DNA of 64,000 bases from Promethearchaeota archaeon (lineage in GTDB: Archaea; Asgardarchaeota; Lokiarchaeia; Sigyniarchaeales; SOKP01). The notes beneath the pieces are model-generated. The model was not told the DNA's origin, ran no database searches, and was given only the letters and a program-made list of their open reading frames with translations. The translations under genes were made by a program, and so were the position numbers. The stretch covers positions 28,015 through 92,014 of the forward strand of contig JAUVXW010000012.1 of NCBI GenBank assembly GCA_030603385.1. Direction: 5' to 3'. Below are positions 38,235-46,798 of this stretch, piece after piece (the stretch's first letter is position 1; the number at the start of each line of letters is the position of its first letter).

Positions 38235-38693
38235 TTGAATGGTAATAAAACTCTTATAGCCTATGTAACCAAATCAGGAGTGACTGGGGAAAATGCTGAA
38301 ATTATTTCACATATCCTAAGAGAGCACTATGGATTAGAAGTTAATCTAGTTAATCTTAAGAAAAATTCAAAACCCGATCTTTCTCAATATGACAACGTAA
38401 TTATTGGTAGTGGAATTAGAATGGGAATGTGGTATGGGAAAGCTAATAAATTTCTTAAAAATGATTTTAAAGATAAAAAGGTAGCAATCTTTTTATCATC
38501 TGGCACTGCAGGGGATCTTGAAACCTATCAAGAGGCGATCACAAAATACATCAACAAAAAATTAACCAAAAATCCACATGTCAAACCAGTATTAACTGAA
38601 GCATTTGGGGGAAGATATTCCAATTTTGATTATACAGATCCAGAGAAGGTTAAGGCATGGGCAATAGAATTAGGAAAAAAACTTAATGTGTAA
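38235..38693 (+). CDS. flavodoxin-domain protein
   Basis: 152 residues from TTG 38235. The FMN phosphate loop region is LIAYVTKSGVTGENAEIISH near the N-terminus, followed by YDNVIIGSGIRMGMWYGKAN and VAIFLSSGTAGD. These match flavodoxins of the HemG/protoporphyrinogen-oxidase-like type. It is a cytosolic electron carrier or oxidoreductase. It stands alone, convergent with the DUF362 gene 3 bp away. Confidence 0.82.
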   Translation: MNGNKTLIAYVTKSGVTGENAEIISHILREHYGLEVNLVNLKKNSKPDLSQYDNVIIGSGIRMGMWYGKANKFLKNDFKDKKVAIFLSSGTAGDLETYQEAITKYINKKLTKNPHVKPVLTEAFGGRYSNFDYTDPEKVKAWAIELGKKLNV

Positions 38694-38696
38694 ACA

Positions 38697-39893
38697 TTAT
38701 AGATTTATATAGATTTCTGTTAGCTCTCGATAATGGGGAGGGCAGCCCGAAACATGTGTAGCATCTGGATATAATCGAGATACTTCTTTTGTACAGTTTC
38801 CGCAAAATAGAAGAACACCATGATCGTCAGGAATATCCTTTTCTTCAGTTCTTCCTATAAAAAAATCAATTCTTTCGTACTTTTTATTTCTCTCTTTTAA
38901 TTTCTCTCTTAATTCTGGATTGAAAGCGATTTTTCTATTCATTCGAGTTAAAGTCATTTGACATCCTGTGCATGTCCACATAGATGAGTGATGATACATA
39001 TTCCCATAGGGTTTAGTACGTTTGACTGGTCTTTTAAATGGTTCTTCACAGTCTAAAGGTAGACTACCCGGTGCTAGAGAAACATTAACTTTTGGCAAGT
39101 GTTCTACAAGATCCACGGGAATACCCATAATTTGACAACAAGCATTGTCTACTTCTACCATATCAGTTCCTCCAATACAAATATTCAATTTTTTCACCCA
39201 AGTTAAACCAGGATTTGTGGTAGGTCCGTTTCCCTCTAAAGCAAGAGTGGCATCACAAATAGTAAGCTCAGGTTGTACTAAGTTCCCCAATTCAAAAATG
39301 CACTCATGTAGATTACTATGGTATACATCGTTTTTATCTCTAAATCCAAGATGGAACTTTTTCTTATTTTTCAAAAGAAGAAGACCTTTTTGATTTTTAA
39401 GTCCTAAAGTAACCATACATGTACCATGAGTTTTCATCTTAGGTAGATTAATATAACTGTGCGTTTTTAAAAGAGAAGGAAGTTTTAATTTATATGGCGG
39501 GAATTTCCATTTATACTCATCTAAATCTTCATATTCCAAATTAACGAGACTTAAAGGAACACTATATTTTTCTTTTAAATTCTCAACCATTTTCTCATAA
39601 CCTGATGTTTCAATAAGGCTTTGAAAATTTTCTGGTTTTTCAGAAAAATAACCCGAGTTTTCCCCAATAACAAATTCTTCTATATCAAACTTGTCTTTAA
39701 GCGCTAAAATTAAACCAGCACATACTATAGGATCTACATCTACAGCATGACTTGGTGGTAAAGCATCAACAACGTTTGGTTTCAAAAAAATTCGCGGTTT
39801 TGATGGTTTATAACCAAGTTGCTCAATTAATTTTTCCATAGCTTGTTTAACATCATCTAATGATTCTGGATCTACTTGAATAATAGTTATCAT
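38697..39893 (-). CDS. DUF362-family protein
   Basis: 398 residues from ATG 39893. The DUF362 core is seen in RIFLKPNVVDALPPSHAVDV, the VIGENSGYFS strand, the INLPKMKTHGTCMVTLGLKN block and the glycine-rich GNGPTTNPGL. Downstream are cysteines that could hold a cluster or metal (CTGCQM, CGNCTKEV, SGCPPHY), which substitutes for the ferredoxin domain often fused in this family. Function is unknown; homologues are suspected redox or cofactor proteins. Confidence 0.85.
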   Translation of the reverse strand: MITIIQVDPESLDDVKQAMEKLIEQLGYKPSKPRIFLKPNVVDALPPSHAVDVDPIVCAGLILALKDKFDIEEFVIGENSGYFSEKPENFQSLIETSGYEKMVENLKEKYSVPLSLVNLEYEDLDEYKWKFPPYKLKLPSLLKTHSYINLPKMKTHGTCMVTLGLKNQKGLLLLKNKKKFHLGFRDKNDVYHSNLHECIFELGNLVQPELTICDATLALEGNGPTTNPGLTWVKKLNICIGGTDMVEVDNACCQIMGIPVDLVEHLPKVNVSLAPGSLPLDCEEPFKRPVKRTKPYGNMYHHSSMWTCTGCQMTLTRMNRKIAFNPELREKLKERNKKYERIDFFIGRTEEKDIPDDHGVLLFCGNCTKEVSRLYPDATHVSGCPPHYRELTEIYINL

Positions 39894-40083
39894 TTTAAAT
39901 TCACTACTTCAAAATATATTTTCAAAAATTAAAAGATTTGCACTACATGAATCATGCTTAAGCCTTGGTTTTGGTATGTATTTCATACTTCTCTTGCTTC
40001 AGCACAAAGTTCCAGTATTTGTATTAATATTAAATAATATTCAACTATTAGAAATATTAAATTAAAAAAAACTTGGGATATTT

Positions 40084-40869
40084 ATGGTAGATTTAACAAT
40101 TAAAGAAATTGGAGTCAAGCTAGCTCAAGCTGGAATGTTAAAGACAAGTGTATTATGCGTTTACGGTTCAGAAACATTACCTGTGAAAGCAACTCCAATA
40201 AAGAAGATTAATCGTTGCATTGCGAACTCTATTTTTACCCTATCAGCTCAGAAAAATATAAATACGATATACATCGGAGAAGATGATTTGGAGGGTTGTT
40301 GTCCGGGAGGACAAGCGTGGTTTGGTTATAAAGGTTTTATGCCAATGTTAAAATATTTTTTATCAACAGGTTCAGAAGATTTTAGGGCTGGGGCTGCAGA
40401 ATTTTTGATAGCCAATCCAGACTTAGCTGAAAAGCAGTTACATTCAATTGGGAAAATTAATCCCCTCGGGAAGTATACTGTGATTCAAAAATGTGATGAC
40501 ATAGATGACCAAGATCTTGAAATTAAAGTCTTTATCTGTTTCGGAGCTCCTGAGCAAGTAAGAAATCTATGTTCATTAGCGTATTTTCGACCAGAGAAAG
40601 CGGTTAATATTCAAATCCCTTGGGGTCCTTCATGTGCTTCTTTTGTAACATATCCCGCAGGTATGTGTGAAGATGGCTCAAAAAATTGTATTGTTATTGG
40701 TCCCTCTGATCCTACTGGAAATTATTGGTTTCCTCAAAATTTTTTATCAATCGGCATCCCCTTTGAATATGCTAAACGAATGGCTCACGACCTTGATCAA
40801 TCTTTTATTACCAAACGACCCGAAGTAGCCTATCCGATAAATCGAATATCATTTCAGAACTATGAATAA
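40084..40869 (+). CDS. DUF169-family protein
   Basis: 261 residues from ATG 40084. It has the DUF169 features: an N-terminal ITIKE-type helix with SVLCVYGSETLPVKATPIKK, a central DLEGCCPGGQAWFG, and the cysteine-bearing WGPSCASFVTYP. Archaeal members are uncharacterised and may bind a metal or haem-like cofactor. Its last 155 bp are repeated at 42112-42266, where they form the end of a decayed second copy. Confidence 0.82.
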   Translation: MVDLTIKEIGVKLAQAGMLKTSVLCVYGSETLPVKATPIKKINRCIANSIFTLSAQKNINTIYIGEDDLEGCCPGGQAWFGYKGFMPMLKYFLSTGSEDFRAGAAEFLIANPDLAEKQLHSIGKINPLGKYTVIQKCDDIDDQDLEIKVFICFGAPEQVRNLCSLAYFRPEKAVNIQIPWGPSCASFVTYPAGMCEDGSKNCIVIGPSDPTGNYWFPQNFLSIGIPFEYAKRMAHDLDQSFITKRPEVAYPINRISFQNYE

Positions 40870-40883
40870 GATACAATTTTATT
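40729..40883 (+). repeat. 155-bp repeat, copy 1 (3' end of the DUF169 gene)
   Basis: Homologous without gaps to 42112-42266. Many differences are silent third-position changes (GCT/GCC, GAC/GAT, CCG/CCA), showing that the other copy diverged while still coding. Confidence 0.85.
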
Positions 40884-40990
40884 AACAATTTTGCAGTTGC
40901 ATATTCGTTATGGATTTATTGAAAATGCAATTTAACTTCTATTTAACTGAATTCGGTCTCCTACTGTTAAATTTCTATCAAATTCTGTGA

Positions 40991-41971
40991 TTACTTGGTA
41001 GTAAATGTTTCTTGATTTACGTCTTTGATAAATTTTATTAACCCATCAAAATATATCTTCTGATCGTCATAAAAGGCACAATGACTACCATTTGGGCATA
41101 ATAGAAATTGTCCCTGTTGTACTTGAGTAGATACCCATTTCATGTGTTCGGGATCCATGGTATCGTGAGTAGCTCCGATTACCAATGTAGGAACTTTTAT
41201 TTTTGGTAAATCTGAGGTTCTATCCCATTTTTTTAATGTCCCACGGATACCTAATTCACTGGGACCCTGCATTGGTACGTAGACATCCTCATTAAGGTGT
41301 TTAAATACTCGATTAACAGGTTCTGGCCACTGGTCAACTGGCATACGAATAAAATGTTCAGCGTAATAATTAGGTAACAATAACTCCATGTAACGAGGAT
41401 TATCAAAATCTCCTTTGGCTTCCAACTCCTTGATTTCAGCTAATACTTCAGGTTTAAGCTTAGGTCCTAGGACTTCATCAGCATATTTCCCGTAAGCAGG
41501 GGCGCTCATCATCATATTGGAGATAACTAGACCCTTGAGATTATTCTGATATTTTAGTGCATACTCAACAGCTAGCATACCACCCCAAGAATGACCCCAC
41601 AGGTAGAAGTTTGATTTTTCTAATTTTAGGGCTTTTCTAACCTGCTCTACCTCCTCGACAAATCTGGATGTCTCCCATAAGCCGGGTTCTTTAGGCTGGT
41701 CACTGTAATAGGATCCCAACTGGTCGTAGTAGTAGTATTCTATTCCCTCTGCTGGAAAAAAGCTATCAAAGCACTCATATATTTCATGGGTTCCACCAGG
41801 ACCTCCATGCAGGAGAAGTACTTTGATTGTAGGATTATTTCCAATCCTTTTAGTCCAGACTTTAAATTCACCGAATGGCGTCTGGATGGGTATTATTTTG
41901 ATTCCCCCAGTTAAAATATCTTCACGACCGGTAGTATCAAAGTAATCACTTAGAGTTCTTTCTGATGGCAT
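40991..41971 (-). CDS. alpha/beta hydrolase, prolyl aminopeptidase-like (S33)
   Basis: 326 residues from ATG 41971, where homology-like sequence starts (MPSERTLSDYFDTTGR); the frame is open 54 codons further to 42133, but that part is unpatterned. The oxyanion motif LLLHGGPGGTHEIY, the nucleophile elbow WGHSWGGMLAVEYALKY and the late His in NGSHCAFYD make up a serine hydrolase triad as in proline iminopeptidases. Cytosolic. It lies inverted between the DUF169 gene and a decayed DUF169 copy. Confidence 0.88.
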   Translation of the reverse strand: MPSERTLSDYFDTTGREDILTGGIKIIPIQTPFGEFKVWTKRIGNNPTIKVLLLHGGPGGTHEIYECFDSFFPAEGIEYYYYDQLGSYYSDQPKEPGLWETSRFVEEVEQVRKALKLEKSNFYLWGHSWGGMLAVEYALKYQNNLKGLVISNMMMSAPAYGKYADEVLGPKLKPEVLAEIKELEAKGDFDNPRYMELLLPNYYAEHFIRMPVDQWPEPVNRVFKHLNEDVYVPMQGPSELGIRGTLKKWDRTSDLPKIKVPTLVIGATHDTMDPEHMKWVSTQVQQGQFLLCPNGSHCAFYDDQKIYFDGLIKFIKDVNQETFTTK

Positions 41972-42111
41972 AATCAATCCTTGATTTTTTGTTTTAACTA
42001 TTGTGTAGTAAGAGTATGATGAGATATATTTAAACTTATTTATCATATTGAACCTACTTTTCTCTGCAGAAAGAAAAAAACTAGATTTAAAAAAGAGATG
42101 GATAGGAAAAA

Positions 42112-42266
42112 TTTCCTCAAAATTATTTATCAATCGGCATCCCCTTTGATAATGCTAAACGAATGGCCCACGATCTTGATCAATCTTTTATTACCAAACG
42201 ATCTGAAGTAGCTTATCCAAAAAATCGAACATAATTTAAGCACTATGAATAAGATACAACCTTATT
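42112..42266 (+). pseudogene. 3' remnant of a second DUF169 gene
   Basis: In frame it reads FPQNYLSIGIPFDNAKRMAH and then DLDQSFITKRSEVAYP, closely matching the DUF169 C-terminus, but stops early (CGA ACA TAA) before the usual ending. The upstream part of the gene is missing, replaced by the inverted peptidase gene. It is flanked downstream by other gene fragments. Confidence 0.8.
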
Positions 42267-42618
42267 CAAATTTAACAGCTTACGGTTCACCACATTTCGG
42301 GCACTTATTTACTTTCAGTGAGCATAACAATCCACAAAAGGGGCATGGTGTTCTTTATAAATTCATTGATTGATGCAATAAAAGAAATAAGACTTTTGAA
42401 GGAAAACTTACAACTCCTTAAAGAGCGATTTCCCAACTATGAACTATTTTAATTCTTCTATTACATTTAGGATAATTTTTTACTTATAAGGATTAATACA
42501 ACGGGTAATTTTAAATAATTATTAGGCTTATCATATAAAAGGAAAGTATCATGATGCGATTACGATGGGAATTCTGAAAGAAGAATGGGAAAAAGAACCA
42601 AATCAATGAGGTTAAATA
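42267..42618. other. gene-fragment region
   Basis: No intact gene. On the reverse strand at about 42290-42345 a zinc-ribbon-like tail is legible (TPCPFCGLLCSLKVNKCPKC then a stop). On the plus strand ATG 42345 to 42452 encodes 35 residues ending KENLQLLKERFPNYELF. Near 42545-42609 the plus strand reads HDAITMGILKEEWEKEPNQ before a stop, just ahead of the aminoacylase-like gene. Together these look like eroded remains of several genes. Confidence 0.5.
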
Positions 42619-44208
42619 ATGGTTCAGGATATAATAATAAAGAATGGGAAAATACTTGATGGAACGGGAAATCCTTGGTTTTTAGCTGATATAGGAATTA
42701 CAGAGGGAATGATAACAAAAATATCTCCAAATCTTAGAATTGAATTGGATGATACCATCGTTATTGATGCGGATGGTCTTGTCGTAAGCCCAGGGTTTAT
42801 AGACATTCACTCTCATGCTGATAATTCACTCATCTATGATCAAAAATTAGAATGCCTAGCTCAACAAGGAATTACAACTGTTGTAGTTGGTAACTGTGGT
42901 GGTTCATATGCACCACTAAATCCAGAAAAAGATAATTATTTCAGAAAAGCCAATGAAATCAAGGGAGAGTTACCTTGGCACACATTCAATGAATATTTAG
43001 ATATATTAGAAAACCAAGGTAGTTCTTTAAATGTAGTGCCTTTAGTTGGATTCGGAACAGTTCGTCGATCAGTTTTGGAAGATGCTACTCGAAATCCCTC
43101 AAAAAAAGAGCTAGAACAAATGCAATCATATGTTGAAGAAGCGATGGAAGCTGGGGCGTATGGTATTTCCACAGGATTGATTTATCATCCTCAAACAAGT
43201 GCAAAAACCCAAGAGATTATCGAATGTGCTAAAATCGCAGGAAATTATGGGGGATTATATTTTAGTCATATGAGAAATGAAGGAGATTACGTGCTAGAGG
43301 CTATTAAAGAGCTGATTGAGATTGTAGAAAAATCAGGGTGTCGAAGTGGACAAATTTCACATATTAAAGTTGCAGGACCTTTAAATTGGGGTAAAAGCGT
43401 AGAAATGCTTCAATTGATGGAAGAAGCAAATGATCGAGGATTAATAATTCGAGCCGATCAATATCCATACAAGAGAGGCATGAATTCATTGAAAGATTCT
43501 TTACCAGAGTGGGCAAAAGAGGGAGGAAATGAGGCAATTATACAAAGATTGCAAGATTCTAAATCTAGAGAACAAATAAAAGAAGACATGGAAGAGCGTT
43601 TTAATAGAACTAAAATGTCATGGGATAAAATCTTTGTAGCTTCTCAAAGAACAAATAAATGGAGAGATATTGAAGGATTATCAATATCAGAGATTACCAA
43701 GAAGAAACAATCTTCTAGCGAATTTGATATATTCTGCGAAATTCTGATTGACAACCATGCGAATGTGGAACAAATTACTGAATATGGACATGAAGATGAT
43801 CTTAAAACCTTGATGAAAAGTCGCCTTACTATGATTGGAACAGACGGTTGGTCAGTACCAATGGGATCTGGTAAACCACATCCTAGATTTTATGGAACAT
43901 ACCCAAGAATCCTAGGAAAATATGTTCGTGAGGAAAAGATACTAAGGTTAGAACAAGCTATTAGGAAAATGACTTCCTTTCCTGCTCAAACATTAGGTTT
44001 ATTAGATAGAGGTCTAATTCGAGAAGGGATGTGGGCAGATATCGTAATTTTTGATCCAGATACGATTATTGATAGAGCAACTTATACTGATCCTCATCAA
44101 TTTCCCGATGGTATACATTATGTTATCATAAATGGTGAAATTGTCGTAAAAAACAAACAACATACATCAGTTAAACCAGGGAAGATACTAAGAAGGAATT
44201 CTCCTTAA
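42619..44208 (+). CDS. D-aminoacylase-like amidohydrolase
   Basis: 529 residues from ATG 42619. The metal-dependent amidohydrolase fold is clear: the first strand IIIKNGKILDGTGNPWF, the HxH zinc motif in SPGFIDIHSHADNSLI, TVVVGNCGGSYAP, the His of YFSHMRNEGD, then GQISHIKVAG and the late Asp in MIGTDGWSVP, ending in LLDRGLIREGMWADIVIFD. The match is to N-acyl-D-amino-acid deacylases/dihydroorotase-like enzymes. It hydrolyses N-acyl groups from D-amino acids or dipeptides in the cytosol; substrate not certain. Confidence 0.9.
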   Translation: MVQDIIIKNGKILDGTGNPWFLADIGITEGMITKISPNLRIELDDTIVIDADGLVVSPGFIDIHSHADNSLIYDQKLECLAQQGITTVVVGNCGGSYAPLNPEKDNYFRKANEIKGELPWHTFNEYLDILENQGSSLNVVPLVGFGTVRRSVLEDATRNPSKKELEQMQSYVEEAMEAGAYGISTGLIYHPQTSAKTQEIIECAKIAGNYGGLYFSHMRNEGDYVLEAIKELIEIVEKSGCRSGQISHIKVAGPLNWGKSVEMLQLMEEANDRGLIIRADQYPYKRGMNSLKDSLPEWAKEGGNEAIIQRLQDSKSREQIKEDMEERFNRTKMSWDKIFVASQRTNKWRDIEGLSISEITKKKQSSSEFDIFCEILIDNHANVEQITEYGHEDDLKTLMKSRLTMIGTDGWSVPMGSGKPHPRFYGTYPRILGKYVREEKILRLEQAIRKMTSFPAQTLGLLDRGLIREGMWADIVIFDPDTIIDRATYTDPHQFPDGIHYVIINGEIVVKNKQHTSVKPGKILRRNSP

Positions 44209-44240
44209 TTAATATTCAATTTGCAAATACAAAATAATAT

Positions 44241-44891
44241 CTATATAAAATATTTTTTTTGCATTTTTACATACTCATTGTAGTCCAAAAACTCTCTTTC
44301 AACATACTGGAAAACAATTTCATATAATTGACGAAATAATTCTTCAGGGAACGCTTTTTGCTCAAACACTACTTCATAAACTAATTCTTCAGAGAGAATT
44401 TGTGAATTGATTGATTGATGGCATAATAAAAAGTTCATCATCGCTTTATCGACTTTTGATTTGATAAGTTTTTTAATAACGTTCAAACCAATATCTCTTT
44501 TCGGATCGACAAAATAGGGAAAATTCATATCATCCAAAATTTTAATGTAATTTAAGGAATCTGTTATCTTTTCCACACAATATTCCAATGAGCTAACTGG
44601 AAGGCCAAATTTTTCGCAAAAATCTTTCTTCGACTCGTGAGCAGGAAAAGTAAAAGGGTGTCTTGAGATGATATAATATGCCGCTATAAAGAATTTATAT
44701 AAATTATGAGGGAATTTTCCGTTATTTCTTAAATACTTATAGACCAATGAAGCAGTATCTAATAAAAGATCAGTATTAATGTCAAATTGCTCTAAAAAAT
44801 CTTGACCATCTTTTAATAGATCAATAGTAATACGTTCTTTGGTATTGATAATTTCATAATCAGGGGTATAAAGTTCTAACATTTTACACAC
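44241..44891 (-). CDS. all-helical protein, unknown (cyclin-like fold possible)
   Basis: 216 residues from ATG 44891 (a second Met at codon 4). Entirely helical. The stretch LLDTASLVYKYLRNNGKFPH, then FFIAAYYIISRHPFTFPA and CEKFGLPVSSLEYCVEKI, has the spacing of a cyclin/TFIIB-like repeat, but identity cannot be judged. It is divergent from the ribbon-helix-helix gene and shares with it a 179-bp palindrome-rich promoter region, so the two may be co-regulated. Confidence 0.55.
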   Translation of the reverse strand: MCKMLELYTPDYEIINTKERITIDLLKDGQDFLEQFDINTDLLLDTASLVYKYLRNNGKFPHNLYKFFIAAYYIISRHPFTFPAHESKKDFCEKFGLPVSSLEYCVEKITDSLNYIKILDDMNFPYFVDPKRDIGLNVIKKLIKSKVDKAMMNFLLCHQSINSQILSEELVYEVVFEQKAFPEELFRQLYEIVFQYVEREFLDYNEYVKMQKKYFI

Positions 44892-44939
44892 ACAACAGTA
44901 TAATATTGAAATGACATACCTATAATATTAAGATATTAT

Positions 44940-45018
44940 ATGATCATCTTCCTTTATAAACCTATGCATCTTCAGTGATGCATCAAATGATCATCAAAGA
45001 CGAACATTTAAATATTCG
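44940..45018. promoter_or_regulatory. palindrome-rich region between divergent genes (candidate operator)
   Basis: Four dyads lie here: ATGATCAT at 44940-44947 and again at 44987-44994, TGATGCATCA at 44976-44985, and the 18-bp near-perfect palindrome CGAACATTTAAATATTCG at 45001-45018 (one mismatched pair). They sit upstream of the ribbon-helix-helix gene, a protein class that binds short palindromes as dimers, so autoregulation is plausible. Confidence 0.55.
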
Positions 45019-45070
45019 TGTAAAAATGATAATATTAAGCGATAAAAATTTTGTCGGGTAACTTAAAAAA

Positions 45071-45496
45071 ATGCCATCAGATTCGGGAAAAACATCAGAT
45101 CTTTCTAGAATTACTTTTAGTCTAGATGCTTTTGATGAAAGAGTTTTAACCCTGATGGCAAAAAAGAGAAAGCAATCTCGGTCTGAAACTGTCAGAAATA
45201 TAATACATAATTGGATTGAAGGCAACTCGAACACATTGAACAGCAATTATGATATCGATTTGAATGATATTACAAGAGAAATCGAAATAACGGATTACAA
45301 CCAAGTGATACAGAGCACTATTCAAAAAATAGTAGAATATTCAGAGCTATTCAATGAAATTGAATTTGATATGTTTGCTGAACAGCTAAAAATTAGCAAA
45401 AAAATCTTAAGAGATATCATATTTGATCACAAAAATAAATTAGAAAAACTTGGCGTTAAACTTAGAATTAGAGGAAAACTAATAGTAAAAGAATAG
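45071..45496 (+). CDS. ribbon-helix-helix (CopG-like) regulator
   Basis: 141 residues from ATG 45071. Residues 10-50 are a ribbon-helix-helix: strand SRITFSLDAFDERVL, helix LTLMAKKRKQS, then RSETVRNIIHNWIEG. A central helical linker and a C-terminal helical/HTH-like part follow (FAEQLKISKKILRDIIF). The gene is 14 bp upstream of a small-protein gene and preceded by palindromes. It probably represses its own operon, as antitoxins and CopG-type regulators do, but no toxin-like partner is recognised. Confidence 0.75.
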   Translation: MPSDSGKTSDLSRITFSLDAFDERVLTLMAKKRKQSRSETVRNIIHNWIEGNSNTLNSNYDIDLNDITREIEITDYNQVIQSTIQKIVEYSELFNEIEFDMFAEQLKISKKILRDIIFDHKNKLEKLGVKLRIRGKLIVKE

Positions 45497-45510
45497 GAAA
45501 GTGATATATT

Positions 45511-45762
45511 ATGCATATAAGAAAATTAGAGGGACTTTTTCAAGAGATTCTGGAAACTTCACATGAAATTTCTTATGAATGTATCTCAGAAAATGAAAAT
45601 GATATTGACTATTCAAAAATCATAATCCCTTTTTCTAAAGTATTTAAATCTTATAAGCCAAGAGATATTTATCCGGGGAATAAAAAAATTCCCTTCAAAG
45701 AAAAGAATCTTGAATTTAGGATGATATTAAAGCAGGAATTCTCTACTATATTGAAATCTTAA
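45511..45762 (+). CDS. small protein of an unrecognised IPF-motif family, member A
   Basis: 83 residues from ATG 45511, with AGGAAAGTG upstream and only 14 bp after the RHH gene, so surely the same operon. The N-terminal half is helical (LEGLFQEILETSHEI). The C-terminal half reads KIIIPFSKVFKSYKPRDIYP and GNKKIPFKEKNLEFRMILKQ, ending EFSTILKS. That second half matches the proteins at 50375, 51113 and more weakly 50700. No Cys, membrane or catalytic motif. I do not recognise it. Confidence 0.65.
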   Translation: MHIRKLEGLFQEILETSHEISYECISENENDIDYSKIIIPFSKVFKSYKPRDIYPGNKKIPFKEKNLEFRMILKQEFSTILKS

Positions 45763-45946
45763 CCCCTGTACAAAACAAGCTGTTTTTACCATAATTAAAT
45801 TTGATAGAATGTGGACCTATCAATATAACATCATGGTCCTGACACCTATTATCGCAGATAGAAATTTAGATATAAAATTCTTTAATGATTAATTCCCACA
45901 TAAGAACTAAAAGCTAATAAAAAAGAAAAAAATACTTTATTTAATT

Positions 45947-46798
45947 TTAGGGAAAGGTTAAAGTTGCTACCACTGGCAAGTGATCAGAACCGAATTCAGA
46001 GGGACTATTACCTGATAAAAAATCTGTGATTACATGCCCATCAATTATGTCTTTATATCCCGCTGCAAATATGTAATCAATACTACTTGTTGAATCATCA
46101 AATAGATTTATGCTTGGAAATGTCATTGGTCTTGGAACTCCACTTAATGTATCATTAAAGTATGTAAATAGTGGTGCGATTTGAGAAGAGTTATATTCTA
46201 AATTGAAATCTCCCATGAGAATTTTTTTAGAAGTTTTATTAACCTCATTTGTTTTTTGAAGGACAAAATCAACTTGAGCTGCTAAATCTTCATCCCAATC
46301 TAAAAGCCCTAGGTGGGTAACAAATACATCGATCTCGAGAGTTTCATTTATTGCAATAACTCCATGAATTAAGACCCTTTCTAAAGAAATACTAGGAATC
46401 TGATATCCTTCCGCAGACTTTATTGGATATTTACTTAGAAGTGCTAAACCGTATGCGTGTTCATTTATTGCCGGAAAATAAAAATAATGCATATTGAGTC
46501 TTTTTGCCAACCAGAATGCCATATCTACTCCTTGGGAAGTCATTCTTCCATTTTCTACTTCTTGGAGGCCTATTATATCTGGATCGATATCTTCACTTAG
46601 AATATTCTGTGCTAATCTCTCTAAGTTCAATAAATCATCCATCCCAACACCAAAATGAATATTATAGGTCATGAACTTGAATTCATTTTTTGGAGAGGGG
46701 TTTTCTATAGGAAGCTCACTGATACCAAACATCACAAAAGAGATAATAAGTGGCGTACAAAATAAACTTATGAAAATTATTCTACGTTTTTTATTCAT
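45947..46798 (-). CDS. endonuclease/exonuclease/phosphatase-family protein, membrane-tethered
   Basis: 283 residues from ATG 46798. A signal-anchor (RIIFISLFCTPLIISFVMFG) is followed by an EEP domain: FMTYNIHFG, the metal Glu in IIGLQEVENG, LALLSKYPI, FVTHLGLLDWD, ILMGDFNLEY and the terminal GSDHLPVVATL. The active site is thus outside the membrane. The QEVENGRMTSQG-to-LSKYPI stretch resembles the EEP domain of eukaryotic CWH43/PGAP2IP. The start overlaps the end of the upstream membrane protein gene by 4 bp, so they are translationally coupled. Confidence 0.88.
   Translation of the reverse strand: MNKKRRIIFISLFCTPLIISFVMFGISELPIENPSPKNEFKFMTYNIHFGVGMDDLLNLERLAQNILSEDIDPDIIGLQEVENGRMTSQGVDMAFWLAKRLNMHYFYFPAINEHAYGLALLSKYPIKSAEGYQIPSISLERVLIHGVIAINETLEIDVFVTHLGLLDWDEDLAAQVDFVLQKTNEVNKTSKKILMGDFNLEYNSSQIAPLFTYFNDTLSGVPRPMTFPSINLFDDSTSSIDYIFAAGYKDIIDGHVITDFLSGNSPSEFGSDHLPVVATLTFP

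Noticed and set aside
45811..45894. 27-codon ORF starting MWTYQYNIMVL after the small-protein gene
   Set aside because: Too short and without any supporting context.
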